Shown here piece after piece: positions 52,760 to 62,625 of a stretch of 64,000 nucleotides of DNA (the stretch's first letter is position 1; each line of letters opens with the position of its first letter). Source of the stretch: DATFVA01 sp963811905. Lineage in GTDB: Bacteria; Bacteroidota; Ignavibacteria; Ignavibacteriales; Ignavibacteriaceae. The position numbers and the translations under genes are program-made. The stretch spans positions 124,001 to 188,000 of the forward strand of contig CAWETK010000024.1 in the NCBI GenBank assembly GCA_963811905.1, in the 5' to 3' direction. Under the pieces are notes generated by a model. It was not told the DNA's origin, made no database searches, and was given only the letters and a program-made list of their open reading frames with translations.

Positions 52760-54673
52760 ATGATTGGCACCAATATCGAAAATTATAAGGTTGTTGAGGT
52801 TATAGGCGAAGGGGGGATGGGTGTCGTCTATAAGGCTCTCGACCTTAAACTTGAAAGATATGTTGCTATAAAGATACTTAATACCAGCAAACCGCCTAAC
52901 CCTCAGTTTATAGAACGATTTAAACGTGAGGCAAGGAACCAGGCAAAGCTTAATCATACTAATATTATCCCCGTTTATGGTTTCACTGATGCTGAAAATA
53001 CTCTCGGAATAGTAATGGAGTATATAGAGGGTGAAACACTTGAGGACTTAATCAGGAGGGAAGGAAGACTCGATCTGCGGTTTTCTCTTGATGTGATGAG
53101 ACAGGTTCTCAGCGGCGTTGCTTTCGCTCATCAGAAGGGATTTATACACAGGGATCTTAAACCTTCTAATATTATAATCAGCAATGAAGGCATTGCGAAG
53201 ATAATGGATTTCGGTATATCCAAATCGATCAATGAGACAAAGGATATTACCAAGGCAGGTACGAAAATAGGGACGATCTTTTATATGAGTCCCGAACAGA
53301 TCAGGGGAAAACCTCCAACAACACAGAGCGACCTGTACTCTCTCGGCGTTACTTTTTACGAGATGCTTTCTGGGAAAACCCCTTTCGATTATCCTACTGA
53401 ATTTGAAATAATGGAAGCACATATCAAAAAGATGCCTGCCCGACTGTCGACACATCTGCCCGATATTCCGCCGGAAATAGACAGGATAATCTCTAAAGCT
53501 CTTGAGAAACCAGTAATGAAAAGATACCAGAGCGCAGAAGAGTTTCTTGAGGATGTCGACCGTGTGTTTGAACACCTTACTGTAGTGGATATAGAGGAGC
53601 CGCAGGTTTTCCAGAATAAAAAGAAGGTCTCAAAACACTTAATCAAAAAAACATCACTAACATTAGGTATCCTGCTTATAGGCGCAGTATTGTTTTATTA
53701 TTTCTACAGCAATATCTCCAGTCTGATGAGAGATAAAAATCCGGCAGGCGGCACTGACAACAGCGGTGCAGTAACTTTAACTTCAAATACATCAGGCATT
53801 ATTCATTCAGGATGGCAGCCTGTTACACTTTCAACCGGGACGACCTTAAACTCCATAAATTTTGTGAATCCCCTCGTAGGCTATGTCTGCGGGTTCAACG
53901 GACTTATATTAAAAACAGAGGATGGCGGAAAGACCTGGCAGAAGAATACCTTCGACAGCCGCGTTAATTTCTTTAATGTTCTCTTCCTTACAACGGAAAG
54001 AGGATTTATTACCGGTGATAACGGGACAATCATATTTACAGATGATGGCGGCAGGAATTGGAAAATACTTAATGCTTATGTGAAGGAATCCATTTTTGAC
54101 ATTTGTTTCCTTAGTGATAAAAAAACAGGATTTATGGCAGGAAGCCATGGCACAATCCTTAAAACGCTGAACGGCGGGAATACCTGGTATCCGGTTTATA
54201 CGCCTACCAGGGAATTATTGTACAGCATAAGCTTTAAAGATGACCGCAACGGTTTTGCTGTCGGCTGGAATGGAACTATTCTGAAAACCACAAATTCCGG
54301 CAGATCATGGAAACAACAGGAAAAACTAACGAATAATTATCTAAGAGATATTACATTTTTGGATGAAAACAGCGGGTTTATTTCCGGAGGCGGCGGTATT
54401 GTTCTGAGAACGACAGACGGCGGCGAAAGCTGGGCGGAAGTTCCTTCAAATACAATATCCGGGCTGTATTCAATCCATTTTGTTGATAATAAAGATGGTC
54501 TGATCCTGGGGAGCAGGGGGGAGATACTTGTAACGGATGACTCTGGTGCGAACTGGAAATTAACACAGTCGGGAAACTATGCCACATTGACTGATGCCGC
54601 AGTCACGGGCGAGGATAAGATCTTTGTTATAGGTTTTAACGGCACAATGCTTACAAACCAGGTTCTGCAGTAA
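52760..54673 (+). CDS. Ser/Thr protein kinase with membrane helix and YCF48-like extracytoplasmic propeller
   Basis: Residues 1-270 form a Hanks-type kinase with all motifs: GEGGMGVVYKA, VAIKIL, HRDLKPSNIII, DFGISK and 'GTIFYMSPEQIRGKPP'. A membrane helix follows near 300-318 (LGILLIGAVLFYYFY). Residues of about 345-637 hold seven repeats of a YCF48/BNR-like blade ('GYVCGFNGLILKTEDGGKTW', 'GFAVGWNGTILKTTNSGRSW'). The topology would put the kinase in the cytoplasm and the propeller outside. The gene abuts the PP2C gene. Substrates are unknown. Confidence 0.93.
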   Translation: MIGTNIENYKVVEVIGEGGMGVVYKALDLKLERYVAIKILNTSKPPNPQFIERFKREARNQAKLNHTNIIPVYGFTDAENTLGIVMEYIEGETLEDLIRREGRLDLRFSLDVMRQVLSGVAFAHQKGFIHRDLKPSNIIISNEGIAKIMDFGISKSINETKDITKAGTKIGTIFYMSPEQIRGKPPTTQSDLYSLGVTFYEMLSGKTPFDYPTEFEIMEAHIKKMPARLSTHLPDIPPEIDRIISKALEKPVMKRYQSAEEFLEDVDRVFEHLTVVDIEEPQVFQNKKKVSKHLIKKTSLTLGILLIGAVLFYYFYSNISSLMRDKNPAGGTDNSGAVTLTSNTSGIIHSGWQPVTLSTGTTLNSINFVNPLVGYVCGFNGLILKTEDGGKTWQKNTFDSRVNFFNVLFLTTERGFITGDNGTIIFTDDGGRNWKILNAYVKESIFDICFLSDKKTGFMAGSHGTILKTLNGGNTWYPVYTPTRELLYSISFKDDRNGFAVGWNGTILKTTNSGRSWKQQEKLTNNYLRDITFLDENSGFISGGGGIVLRTTDGGESWAEVPSNTISGLYSIHFVDNKDGLILGSRGEILVTDDSGANWKLTQSGNYATLTDAAVTGEDKIFVIGFNGTMLTNQVLQ

Positions 54674-54970
54674 TTGGGGTTAGTTTTCCAAGGGGGATAC
54701 ATCATTGGGAATTAACTGTAAATCGATAGCCATTCAATTGTCATTCGGGGTCATTCGGTTGTTATCCATTTTTAATCTATTGTCATTCGAAAAAAGTTAA
54801 GGATTCAAGGTTCAAAAGAATAGAAAAGAAATCCTTTTTTTCCGGCTTAAACTATTCTGGTATTCTAAATTTAATTTAATCAGACTGAAACAAATAACCA
54901 TTTTTCCCTCAAACTTTAATTTAATATTCCTTAATTTCTTTATTAAAATTTTTCTTATTGTGAGGTTGAA
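54674..54970. other. Spacer with TCATTCGG-type short repeats, upstream of murA
   Basis: Repeats of the word TTGTCATTCG occur at 54739-54748 and 54780-54789, with GGTCATTCGG between them. CATTCAATTGTCATTCGG (54731-54748) resembles a word at 39573-39590. The remaining AT-rich 150 bp likely holds the murA promoter. No gene seen. Confidence 0.5.
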
Positions 54971-56233
54971 GTGGACAAATTTGTAATTAAGGGCGGCAGG
55001 AAATTAAAAGGTGCGGTCGAGGTAAGCGGAGCCAAGAATGCTTCACTTGCATTGATGCCGGCATGTCTCCTTGCACAGGGTGAATCCATCCTTTCGAATA
55101 CACCCGAGCTGAACGATGTATACACAATGATTAAGCTCCTTACTTTCCTTGGGGCTGAATGTTCGTTCGAGGGACATACCCTTAAGGTTAACACCGGAAA
55201 TATTACATCTCTTGAAGCACCATATGAACATGTTAAGAAGATGCGTGCTTCTGTGTATGTTCTGGGACCACTGTTAGCGAGGTATGGAAAAGCTAAAGTT
55301 TCTCTCCCGGGCGGATGTGCATGGGGACCGCGGCCGATCAATCTCCATCTTGAAGCACTTGAAAAGATGGGAGCCGGGATCGAACTCGATTCAGGCTATA
55401 TCATGGCCACTGCAAAAAAGCTTAAGGGCGCAAAAATAAACTTCGATATTTCCTCAGTAGGTGCAACCGGTAATACGCTGATGGCAGCTTCTCTTGCAAA
55501 AGGAACTACTGTCATCAATAATGCGGCTATGGAACCCGAGATCACTAACCTTGCCGGATTCCTCGTAAAGATGGGGGCAAAAATCGACGGGATAGGTACA
55601 TCAACCCTTGAGATTGAAGGTGTTGATGAGCTTGCTTCGGTAAATATAGAAACTATACCGGACAGGATAGAAGCCGGTACACTGCTTGTTGCCGGTGCAA
55701 TAACAGGAGGCAGTATAACTTTGAAGAACATCCAGCCAGGATACCTGCAGGCAGTTGTTTCTAAACTGGAAGACAGCGGATGCACGATTACATCGGATGA
55801 TAATTCCATCAGCTTAAAAAGGGCAGGCAGGATCAAACCGGTAAACGTATCCACTTCAATCTTTCCAGGTTATCCGACGGACATGCAGGCTCAATGGATT
55901 GCATATATGAGTCTTGCCGCCGGTGTTTCGACAATTACCGATACGATATATATCGACAGGTTTAAGCATGTGCCCGAACTTGAACGGCTCGGAGCTGATA
56001 TTTCCGTTAGTGAAAACAGTGCTGTGGTAAAAGGAGTAAAACAGCTCAACGGAGCTAAGGTAATGTCGACAGACCTGAGGGCAAGCGCTTCACTTGTGCT
56101 TGCCGGACTTGCAGCAGAAGGCGAAACAGAGGTATTAAGAGTCTACCATCTCGACAGGGGATACCAGAGAATTGAAGAAAAATTAAAATCACTGGGAGCT
56201 GAAATAGAAAGAGTAGCGGGAGCCGAATATTAA
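54971..56233 (+). CDS. murA: UDP-N-acetylglucosamine 1-carboxyvinyltransferase
   Basis: MurA transfers enolpyruvate from PEP to UDP-GlcNAc, the first committed step of peptidoglycan synthesis. The 420-aa protein is full length with 'VSGAKNASLALMPACLLAQG' and the catalytic cysteine in PGGCAWGPRP. GTG 54971 is the start, with GAGG upstream. The second domain contains 'PTDMQAQWIAYMSLAAGVST' and the terminal 'DRGYQRIEEKLKSLGAEI'. The next gene starts within about ten bases. Confidence 0.96.
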   Translation: MDKFVIKGGRKLKGAVEVSGAKNASLALMPACLLAQGESILSNTPELNDVYTMIKLLTFLGAECSFEGHTLKVNTGNITSLEAPYEHVKKMRASVYVLGPLLARYGKAKVSLPGGCAWGPRPINLHLEALEKMGAGIELDSGYIMATAKKLKGAKINFDISSVGATGNTLMAASLAKGTTVINNAAMEPEITNLAGFLVKMGAKIDGIGTSTLEIEGVDELASVNIETIPDRIEAGTLLVAGAITGGSITLKNIQPGYLQAVVSKLEDSGCTITSDDNSISLKRAGRIKPVNVSTSIFPGYPTDMQAQWIAYMSLAAGVSTITDTIYIDRFKHVPELERLGADISVSENSAVVKGVKQLNGAKVMSTDLRASASLVLAGLAAEGETEVLRVYHLDRGYQRIEEKLKSLGAEIERVAGAEY

Positions 56234-56243
56234 ATTGCCCTCA

Positions 56244-58451
56244 ATGAAAAAAATAATTGCAGGGAGAAATTACCTGGCATTGTATCTTGGTCTGGTTATC
56301 CTCTTTAATATATTACTGCTGGAATTTCCACTGACCAATGTATTTGGTTTTGAATTCTCGGTGCTGAATTCTTTTCTGCTTGTCCTGCTTTCGGGATTTT
56401 ATACACTTTCTGTAATAAAAAGCCAAAACCTTCCCGGTGAATTTTTCAGGATAACTTTATCCTCTTTCCTGTTTTTCCTGATGATACCGCTGGTTATTTC
56501 AATTACACACGACCAGCTTACGGTAAGCTGTTCGATATGGGACGGACTGCTTTTTTATTCTTTTATTACAATACCTTCCGTGATCATTGGAGCAGCACTT
56601 GCGCTGCTGTCTGTTTTAATTTCTCTGAAATTCAGGCACCTGGTCTTTATAATAATATTCCTTGGTGTTTTATCGATTACCTTCTTTGAGCTGTATTATA
56701 ATCCGCAGATCTATTTTTACAACCCGGTCTACGCATATTTCCCGGGTACAATCTATGATGAGGCGATAAGTGTTGATCTGAAATTAATGATTTACCGGTC
56801 CCTGAATCTTCTTTTCTTCGGGGCTGTTTATATTATATCTGCCTATGTATTTTATAAGAAAACGATTATCACTAAAAAACTTGTTATTTACCTGGCACTT
56901 CTGATCCCGGCAGTATTTCTCTATCTGTCGCCCGATTTTGGATATTCTACTACCCAGAACAAGCTGAAAAATGTACTGGGCAAACTGGTAAGGACAGAAC
57001 ATTTCGACATTTATTTTTCGGAAAATATTAGCAGCGACCAGGTAAAGATTATTACGCTTAATCACGAATATTACTACAACCAGCTTGTGAAGTTTTATCA
57101 AACGGTTCCCAAAGAAAAATATATCTCTTTCATTTTCAGGGATGACGCGCAGAAGAAGAAATATTTTGGTTCCGAAAATGCGGATGTGGCAAAACCCTGG
57201 CTGAAGGAGATTTTTACGATTGCAGACAATTACAATTCTTCACTAAGACATGAACTTGCCCATTGTTTTGCCGGTGAATTCGGATGGAGTATATTCAGGG
57301 TGGCTGCTGATTTCAACCCTGCTCTTATTGAAGGAGCTGCTGTTGCAGGCTCGCCGGAATACGACCTGAACAATATCCATTACATGGCTTCACTTGCGTA
57401 TCATAATGGGTACAGGATAAAACTGCAGAACCTGTTTGAGGGACTGAACTTTTTCGGCCAGACTTCCGGTTTATCATATATCTACGCCGGTTCTTTCTGC
57501 AGCTACCTGATCGATAAATACGGTGTAGATAGTTTTAAAAAACTTTACGCAGATGCTGATTTTAAACAGGTGTATAAAAAAGATCTGGACAGCCTCGAAA
57601 GTGAATATTTTAGTTTTATTTCGGGAGCATTTAAAGCCGATAATCCATCCGAAGCAGATTATTATTACGGCAGGAAGCCGATAATCTATAAGACATGTCC
57701 CAGGTATGTAGCCGACAGACTGATAGAGGCATGGAATTACTACTCAGAGCAGAATTACTCCAAAGCTTTGAAGATATTTTCGGAAGTTCTTGAACTTACG
57801 GACAATTATTCTGCACTTACCGGATACGCGCATTCATTATTTAATTCCGGCAGCAGAATACAGGCGATTGGATTCCTGCTGGATAAAATCGGTAATTTTA
57901 AGGAGACTTCGTATTACTACAATATCGAATTTAATCTGGCTGACTTCTGTTCGCAGGTGCAGGATACTACCCGTGCTGATTCGCTTTACAAAAATATAAT
58001 TTCGCAAAATCCCAACAGGACATTATATTACCTTTCACATTTGAGAGAAAATTTAATCGATTCGGATTCCCTTATTGTTCCTTATCTCAGCGGAAGTGAT
58101 GTAGATAAATATTTGATCATAACCGGGTTAAACAATAAAACTTATGATTATTTTAGTATTCCGGTTATGATTGACCTTGCCCACTCGCTCGGTGAGAGTT
58201 ATGAGTTGTTCCTGGAGATGTTTAATCAAACTATTGTTGTGAACAGCTATCAAAGCAGCTTTGCCGTATACAGGCTTTCTATATATCTGCTGGCTCACCT
58301 GGATTTTACCAGAGCCCGTAAGATGGCTGCACTATCGATGAGGTATGATAAAGATAAAAATTTTAACTTTATACTAAGAGAAAATTTTAAGAAGACAGAC
58401 TGGCTTTACGAGAACGGAAACAGAATACTTTCATCCATAAATTTTAAGTGA
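56244..58451 (+). CDS. Multi-pass membrane protein with peptidase-MA-like HELAH site and C-terminal TPR region
   Basis: ATG 56244 is used; the frame also offers TTG 56235. The ~735-aa protein has about six N-terminal membrane helices (residues 1-230), then an extracytoplasmic domain with HELAH (about residue 335) and a downstream 'NPALIEGAAVAGSPEY' supplying a third acidic ligand, the gluzincin pattern of peptidase-MA-like domains. Residues of about 480-700 are helical with TPR-like repeats. Related soluble proteins in this phylum join the MA domain to TolB propellers. The activity is inferred only; substrate unknown. It follows murA and overlaps the next gene by 4 bp. Confidence 0.8.
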   Translation: MKKIIAGRNYLALYLGLVILFNILLLEFPLTNVFGFEFSVLNSFLLVLLSGFYTLSVIKSQNLPGEFFRITLSSFLFFLMIPLVISITHDQLTVSCSIWDGLLFYSFITIPSVIIGAALALLSVLISLKFRHLVFIIIFLGVLSITFFELYYNPQIYFYNPVYAYFPGTIYDEAISVDLKLMIYRSLNLLFFGAVYIISAYVFYKKTIITKKLVIYLALLIPAVFLYLSPDFGYSTTQNKLKNVLGKLVRTEHFDIYFSENISSDQVKIITLNHEYYYNQLVKFYQTVPKEKYISFIFRDDAQKKKYFGSENADVAKPWLKEIFTIADNYNSSLRHELAHCFAGEFGWSIFRVAADFNPALIEGAAVAGSPEYDLNNIHYMASLAYHNGYRIKLQNLFEGLNFFGQTSGLSYIYAGSFCSYLIDKYGVDSFKKLYADADFKQVYKKDLDSLESEYFSFISGAFKADNPSEADYYYGRKPIIYKTCPRYVADRLIEAWNYYSEQNYSKALKIFSEVLELTDNYSALTGYAHSLFNSGSRIQAIGFLLDKIGNFKETSYYYNIEFNLADFCSQVQDTTRADSLYKNIISQNPNRTLYYLSHLRENLIDSDSLIVPYLSGSDVDKYLIITGLNNKTYDYFSIPVMIDLAHSLGESYELFLEMFNQTIVVNSYQSSFAVYRLSIYLLAHLDFTRARKMAALSMRYDKDKNFNFILRENFKKTDWLYENGNRILSSINFK

Positions 58452-59575
58452 ATTATATGGTACAGGAAAAATCTGTGAACAAACACATGAAAGCTGCGGC
58501 GTACTTTCTTGGATTTATTTCATTTGTACTTTTTGTTTATATCCTGATGGCATTGAGCGAAATACTCGTGCCTGTAACCATTGCAGTCTTCCTTACTTAC
58601 CTGTTTCATCCGCTGATGGCGTACCTGCATAAACAGGGTGTACCCAAATGGCTGGCTCTTGTGATGATACTGATAGTGGTTGCGATTATAGGCTACCTTA
58701 CAGGACTCCTTTTGATCTCTGCCGTCAGCGATCTGCCGGATAAACTTCAGGCTTATTCTAAAAATATTTCCGGTTTTTTCTCGGAAATGCTCAAGCCGTT
58801 CGATGTAACGCTGAGAGAATTTGCATCATGGTTTAAGATCGACATCAGGCGACTGAAAATATCCACTCTGTTTGAAAAACTGTTTGAAGCGGGCGTAATT
58901 CAGAATATGTTTAATTCTCTTTCATCAATGCTGGGCGATTTCTTTATATCTCTCATCTTCTGGGTATTCATGATGCTGGGTAAGGTTAAATTTGAGGAAA
59001 GACTCGGAGTTGCTTTCGCTGAAAAAAAATCGATGGTACAGGAAAATCTGAACAACATTAACATACAGCTTCAGTCATACCTGATAATCAAAACTATTCT
59101 GAGCCTGATATTAGGAACAATTGTAACTGTAGTTCTGCTGATCTATAATGTTGATTTTGCAATTTTGTGGGGGCTGCTGACTTTTGTTTTTAACTTTATT
59201 CCCAATATCGGGGCTCTGATAGCAACCATAGGTCCCATCGTGATTGCACTGCTTCAATATGGACTTGGTCTTACATCAATTTCTTTGGCCGCAGTCCTGT
59301 TCATACTGCATAATATAGTCGGAAATCTGATCGAACCGCATTACCTTGGGAGACACATGGATCTCAGTCCTGTCTTCGTTCTTTTTTCCCTTATCTTCTG
59401 GGGGTGGGTATGGGGAATAGTCGGGATGTTTCTTGCAGTGCCTATTGCCGCGGCCATGAAGATTCTGTTCAGCAACATTGAACCTCTGAAGCCGATTGCT
59501 ATATTGATGGGGAGCAAAGCCCATAACCTGAATCCTATAATTATTGACCCAAAGAATGTTAATGAAGAGCAGTAA
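58448..59575 (+). CDS. AI-2E family transporter (permease)
   Basis: The 375-aa protein has about eight membrane helices and matches the AI-2E/YdiK/PerM family: 'FLTYLFHPLMAYLHKQGVPK', 'FVFNFIPNIGALIATIGPIV' and 'GNLIEPHYLGRHMDLSPVFV'. Members export small molecules or act as Na+/H+ antiporters; the substrate is not predictable. GTG 58448 overlaps the previous stop (GTGA); ATG 58457 is an alternative start. Confidence 0.9.
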   Translation: MNYMVQEKSVNKHMKAAAYFLGFISFVLFVYILMALSEILVPVTIAVFLTYLFHPLMAYLHKQGVPKWLALVMILIVVAIIGYLTGLLLISAVSDLPDKLQAYSKNISGFFSEMLKPFDVTLREFASWFKIDIRRLKISTLFEKLFEAGVIQNMFNSLSSMLGDFFISLIFWVFMMLGKVKFEERLGVAFAEKKSMVQENLNNINIQLQSYLIIKTILSLILGTIVTVVLLIYNVDFAILWGLLTFVFNFIPNIGALIATIGPIVIALLQYGLGLTSISLAAVLFILHNIVGNLIEPHYLGRHMDLSPVFVLFSLIFWGWVWGIVGMFLAVPIAAAMKILFSNIEPLKPIAILMGSKAHNLNPIIIDPKNVNEEQ

Positions 59576-60992
59576 AAAAATTACAAAAGACCTCGTAAAC
59601 TTTGAACTGGAACTTAAAAAATATCCCTTTATTAAATCTGCAACCGATACTGCCGAAGAAAAGAACTATGATGTTTTTATTGTCGGCGGTTTTGTACGTG
59701 ATCTGATCCTTAAAAGGGAAAGAGACGAAATTGACTTTCTTGTTGTTGGAGACGGGGAGGAATATGCCCGGTCATTTGCAGAAAAGCTCGGAGTAAAAAA
59801 AATTGATGTATTCAGGAATTTCGGGACAGCTCATTTTACATACGGCGATTTTGACCTTGAGTTTGTAGGGGCAAGAAAAGAATCGTACAGGAGAGAGAGC
59901 AGGAAACCCGAAGTAACAGCCGGCACTTTTGAAGAAGATATTTTACGTCGCGATTTTACCATAAATACACTTGCTGTCTCTCTTGCAAAAAAGGATTTCG
60001 GCACACTCGTCGATGAATTCAACGGCCTTGAGGACATCAGTAAAAAGATTATAAGGACTCCACAGGATCCGTTAGTTACATTTGATGATGACCCCCTGAG
60101 AATTTTGAGAGCCTTCCGTTTTGCTTCGCAGCTGAAATTTAAAGTAGATGAGTCCATAATGGAAGCTGCAGGAGAGATGAAGGAAAGATTGAAAATTGTA
60201 TCGCAGGAAAGAATCAGCGATGAATTCCTTAAGATACTTGCATCGCCGAAACCTTCTGTGGGATTAAAACTGTTATATAACTCGGGAGTAATGGAGATAG
60301 TTTTTCCTGAAGCTGCAAGACTTGGAGGTGTGGAACAAAGGAAAGATTATCACCACAAGGACGTTTTTCTGCACACCTGCGAGGTAGTTGATAATATTTC
60401 AAAAGTTACCGGTGATGTATGGCTGCGGTTTGCAGCTTTAGTCCACGATATTGCCAAACCGCAGACAAAGAGATTTGTGGAAGGGACGGGATGGACATTT
60501 CACGGTCACGAGGAAATCGGCGCCAGGCAGATGAAATCGATCTTCAAAAAAATGAAGCTGCCTTTCTCGAAACTTGAATATATTGAAAAACTTGTACGCC
60601 TTCATCTAAGACCCATTGCACTGGCAAAAGAAGAAGTTACAGATTCCGCTATCAGGAGATTAATAGTCTCAGCCGGTGAGGATCTTGAGGATCTGATAAC
60701 ACTCTGCCGTGCCGATATAACCAGTAAAAACCGCGATAAAGTAGACCGGTACCTTGAAAATTATGAAAAAGTAATGAAGAAGGTCTGGGAGGTTGAAGAG
60801 AAGGATAAACTCAGGGCATTTCAGTCGCCGGTAAGAGGCGAGACCATTATGGAAGTATGCAATCTCAAACCTTCTAAAAAGGTAGGCGAAATAAAACAGG
60901 CTATAGAGGATGCTATCCTTGACGGCGAAATCGGGAATAATTATGAAGAAGCCTACCAGTATCTTCTAAAGATTAAAGACAGGTATATCTGA
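59562..60992 (+). CDS. CCA tRNA nucleotidyltransferase / poly(A) polymerase family protein with HD domain
   Basis: ATG 59562 is selected; the frame opens at 59544 but the extra residues look non-conserved (476 aa). The nucleotidyltransferase head has 'VFIVGGFVRDLILKRERDEI' leading to DFLVVG, with the metal-binding acids, followed by 'RRDFTINTLAVSL' and 'DDPLRILRAFRFASQL', the core CCA-adding/poly(A) polymerase motifs. An HD domain follows (about 265-345; 'HHKDVFLHTCEVVDNISK', 'ALVHDIAKPQTK'). It most likely adds CCA to tRNA 3' ends, needed because the window's tRNA lacks an encoded CCA. It overlaps the permease gene by 14 bp. Confidence 0.92.
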   Translation: MKSSKKITKDLVNFELELKKYPFIKSATDTAEEKNYDVFIVGGFVRDLILKRERDEIDFLVVGDGEEYARSFAEKLGVKKIDVFRNFGTAHFTYGDFDLEFVGARKESYRRESRKPEVTAGTFEEDILRRDFTINTLAVSLAKKDFGTLVDEFNGLEDISKKIIRTPQDPLVTFDDDPLRILRAFRFASQLKFKVDESIMEAAGEMKERLKIVSQERISDEFLKILASPKPSVGLKLLYNSGVMEIVFPEAARLGGVEQRKDYHHKDVFLHTCEVVDNISKVTGDVWLRFAALVHDIAKPQTKRFVEGTGWTFHGHEEIGARQMKSIFKKMKLPFSKLEYIEKLVRLHLRPIALAKEEVTDSAIRRLIVSAGEDLEDLITLCRADITSKNRDKVDRYLENYEKVMKKVWEVEEKDKLRAFQSPVRGETIMEVCNLKPSKKVGEIKQAIEDAILDGEIGNNYEEAYQYLLKIKDRYI

Positions 60993-61242
60993 AACGGGAA
61001 AAAGGTTTTGCGGTACTGCATATAACGGGTACAATGCTTTTACCGCACATGTAATTATTCTGCCGTTTATACTTAAAATTTTATATACAACTGAAGATAA
61101 TCTATTTTTGTAAGGAATTCTTTATATGTTCTTTGCAAATAAAGAAAATATCGAAACTTAAGTAACTTAATATTGTGTCTGAGTGTCTAAACAAAAACAA
61201 TAAAATTCTGATTCTCACAAATAATTTGCCGGGAGAAAAATA
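60993..61242. other. Spacer upstream of the efflux operon
   Basis: A 7-bp inverted repeat TGCGGTA / TACCGCA (61009-61015 with 61041-61047) lies just after the preceding stop. The rest is AT-rich with no gene. It probably holds the efflux operon promoter. Confidence 0.4.
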
Positions 61243-62586
61243 ATGCGTTTAATTCTAAGCTTAATATGTCTGATAACTTTCACTTTTGCCTCGTATGCAC
61301 AAAAGACGTTAAGCCTTGATGAAGCAATCAATACAGCACTGAATAAGAATACCACGCTCCAGAAGAGTGAAAATACGATAAATACATATGAATCGGGTGT
61401 AAAAGCAGCATACGGAAATTTTCTGCCGACGCTCGGGGCTTACGGCTACTGGAACTGGACAAAGTCTGAAGAAGCAGGCGGAAGTGTAATTTTCCAGGGA
61501 TCGGTTTTTGATCTTCCTGCGTCAAGTACGCAGAGCAGGAACTATACCGTCGGTGCAAGCAGCGACATTACATTGTTTGACGGGCTTTCAAACATTGCCA
61601 CACTTTCACAGTCGCAGAACGACCTTGAAGCAGGTCAGTTCAGCCTTGAAAGATTGAAACAGGATATAGTTTTCCAGACCATTTCACTCTTTTATGATGT
61701 TATAAACGCCAAACAGCTCCTTAATGTTAAAGAGGATGATGTGAAATGGAATCAGAAAAATCTCGAAACAATAACTGAAAGGAATAAGCTTGGAGCGGTT
61801 ACGCTGGCTGATGTATATAATCAGCAGGTTCAGGCAGGCAATGCAGAATTGGCATTAATTCAGGCGAAAAATGACCTGGAAACTGCAAGGACCAATCTTT
61901 TATATTACCTGGGACTTGATGTTCTGGAACAGTATGAATTTGAAGAGCCCGCCAATGCTGAAGCCGGAACTTCAGGATCCGCGAATGATACCAGCTACCA
62001 GGACATTTCGGAACTTGTCTCAAAGGCACTAAGTACAAGAAGCGATTATAAAAGCGCTCAATTAAGCCTCGAAAGTGCTCAAAACGGAGTCACAATTGCC
62101 CAATCCGGTTATTTTCCAAGATTAACGGGAAGCATAAGCTACCAGCTCAGATCCGATGCAATTGAAAATTTAAATGACTCGAAAAATCTGAATGTAAGTG
62201 CTACATTAAGCATACCGATTTTCTCAGGTTTTTCAACAGAAAACCGTGTTGAGATTGCAGAAGTTAACGCACAAAATAAGGATATCGAGCTTACGGAGCT
62301 TGAAAGGAATATCAAACGGAATCTTCAGAAAAATTATCTTGATCTGCAGGCTGCTGAGAAGAGCCTGAGTGTGAATGAAAAAAATGTAAAAGCTGCAGAA
62401 GAAAACAGAAGGATCGAATCGGAAAAATATTCTCTCGGTTCCGGAACACTTCTCAATGTTCTTATCGCGAATTCGAATTACACAATTGCTCGCACTAACT
62501 ATATAAATGCAAAGTTTGCATACGTGGTTCTGAGTGAACAGCTCAGGTATTACCTCGGCGTTCTGAATTATAAGCAGTACGAATAA
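61243..62586 (+). CDS. TolC-family outer-membrane efflux protein
   Basis: The 447-aa protein has a signal peptide (LILSLICLITFTFASYAQ) and two OEP repeats of alternating long helices and beta strands ('AINTALNKNTTLQKSENTIN', 'ALSTRSDYKSAQLSLESAQN'), typical of TolC trimers that form the outer-membrane exit duct. GGGAG is upstream of the ATG. It is the first gene of a three-gene operon with a membrane-fusion protein and an ABC ATPase. Confidence 0.93.
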   Translation: MRLILSLICLITFTFASYAQKTLSLDEAINTALNKNTTLQKSENTINTYESGVKAAYGNFLPTLGAYGYWNWTKSEEAGGSVIFQGSVFDLPASSTQSRNYTVGASSDITLFDGLSNIATLSQSQNDLEAGQFSLERLKQDIVFQTISLFYDVINAKQLLNVKEDDVKWNQKNLETITERNKLGAVTLADVYNQQVQAGNAELALIQAKNDLETARTNLLYYLGLDVLEQYEFEEPANAEAGTSGSANDTSYQDISELVSKALSTRSDYKSAQLSLESAQNGVTIAQSGYFPRLTGSISYQLRSDAIENLNDSKNLNVSATLSIPIFSGFSTENRVEIAEVNAQNKDIELTELERNIKRNLQKNYLDLQAAEKSLSVNEKNVKAAEENRRIESEKYSLGSGTLLNVLIANSNYTIARTNYINAKFAYVVLSEQLRYYLGVLNYKQYE

Positions 62587-62625
62587 AAATATTTGAAATA
62601 AATTTATTATCGGGAGTATTTTCTA

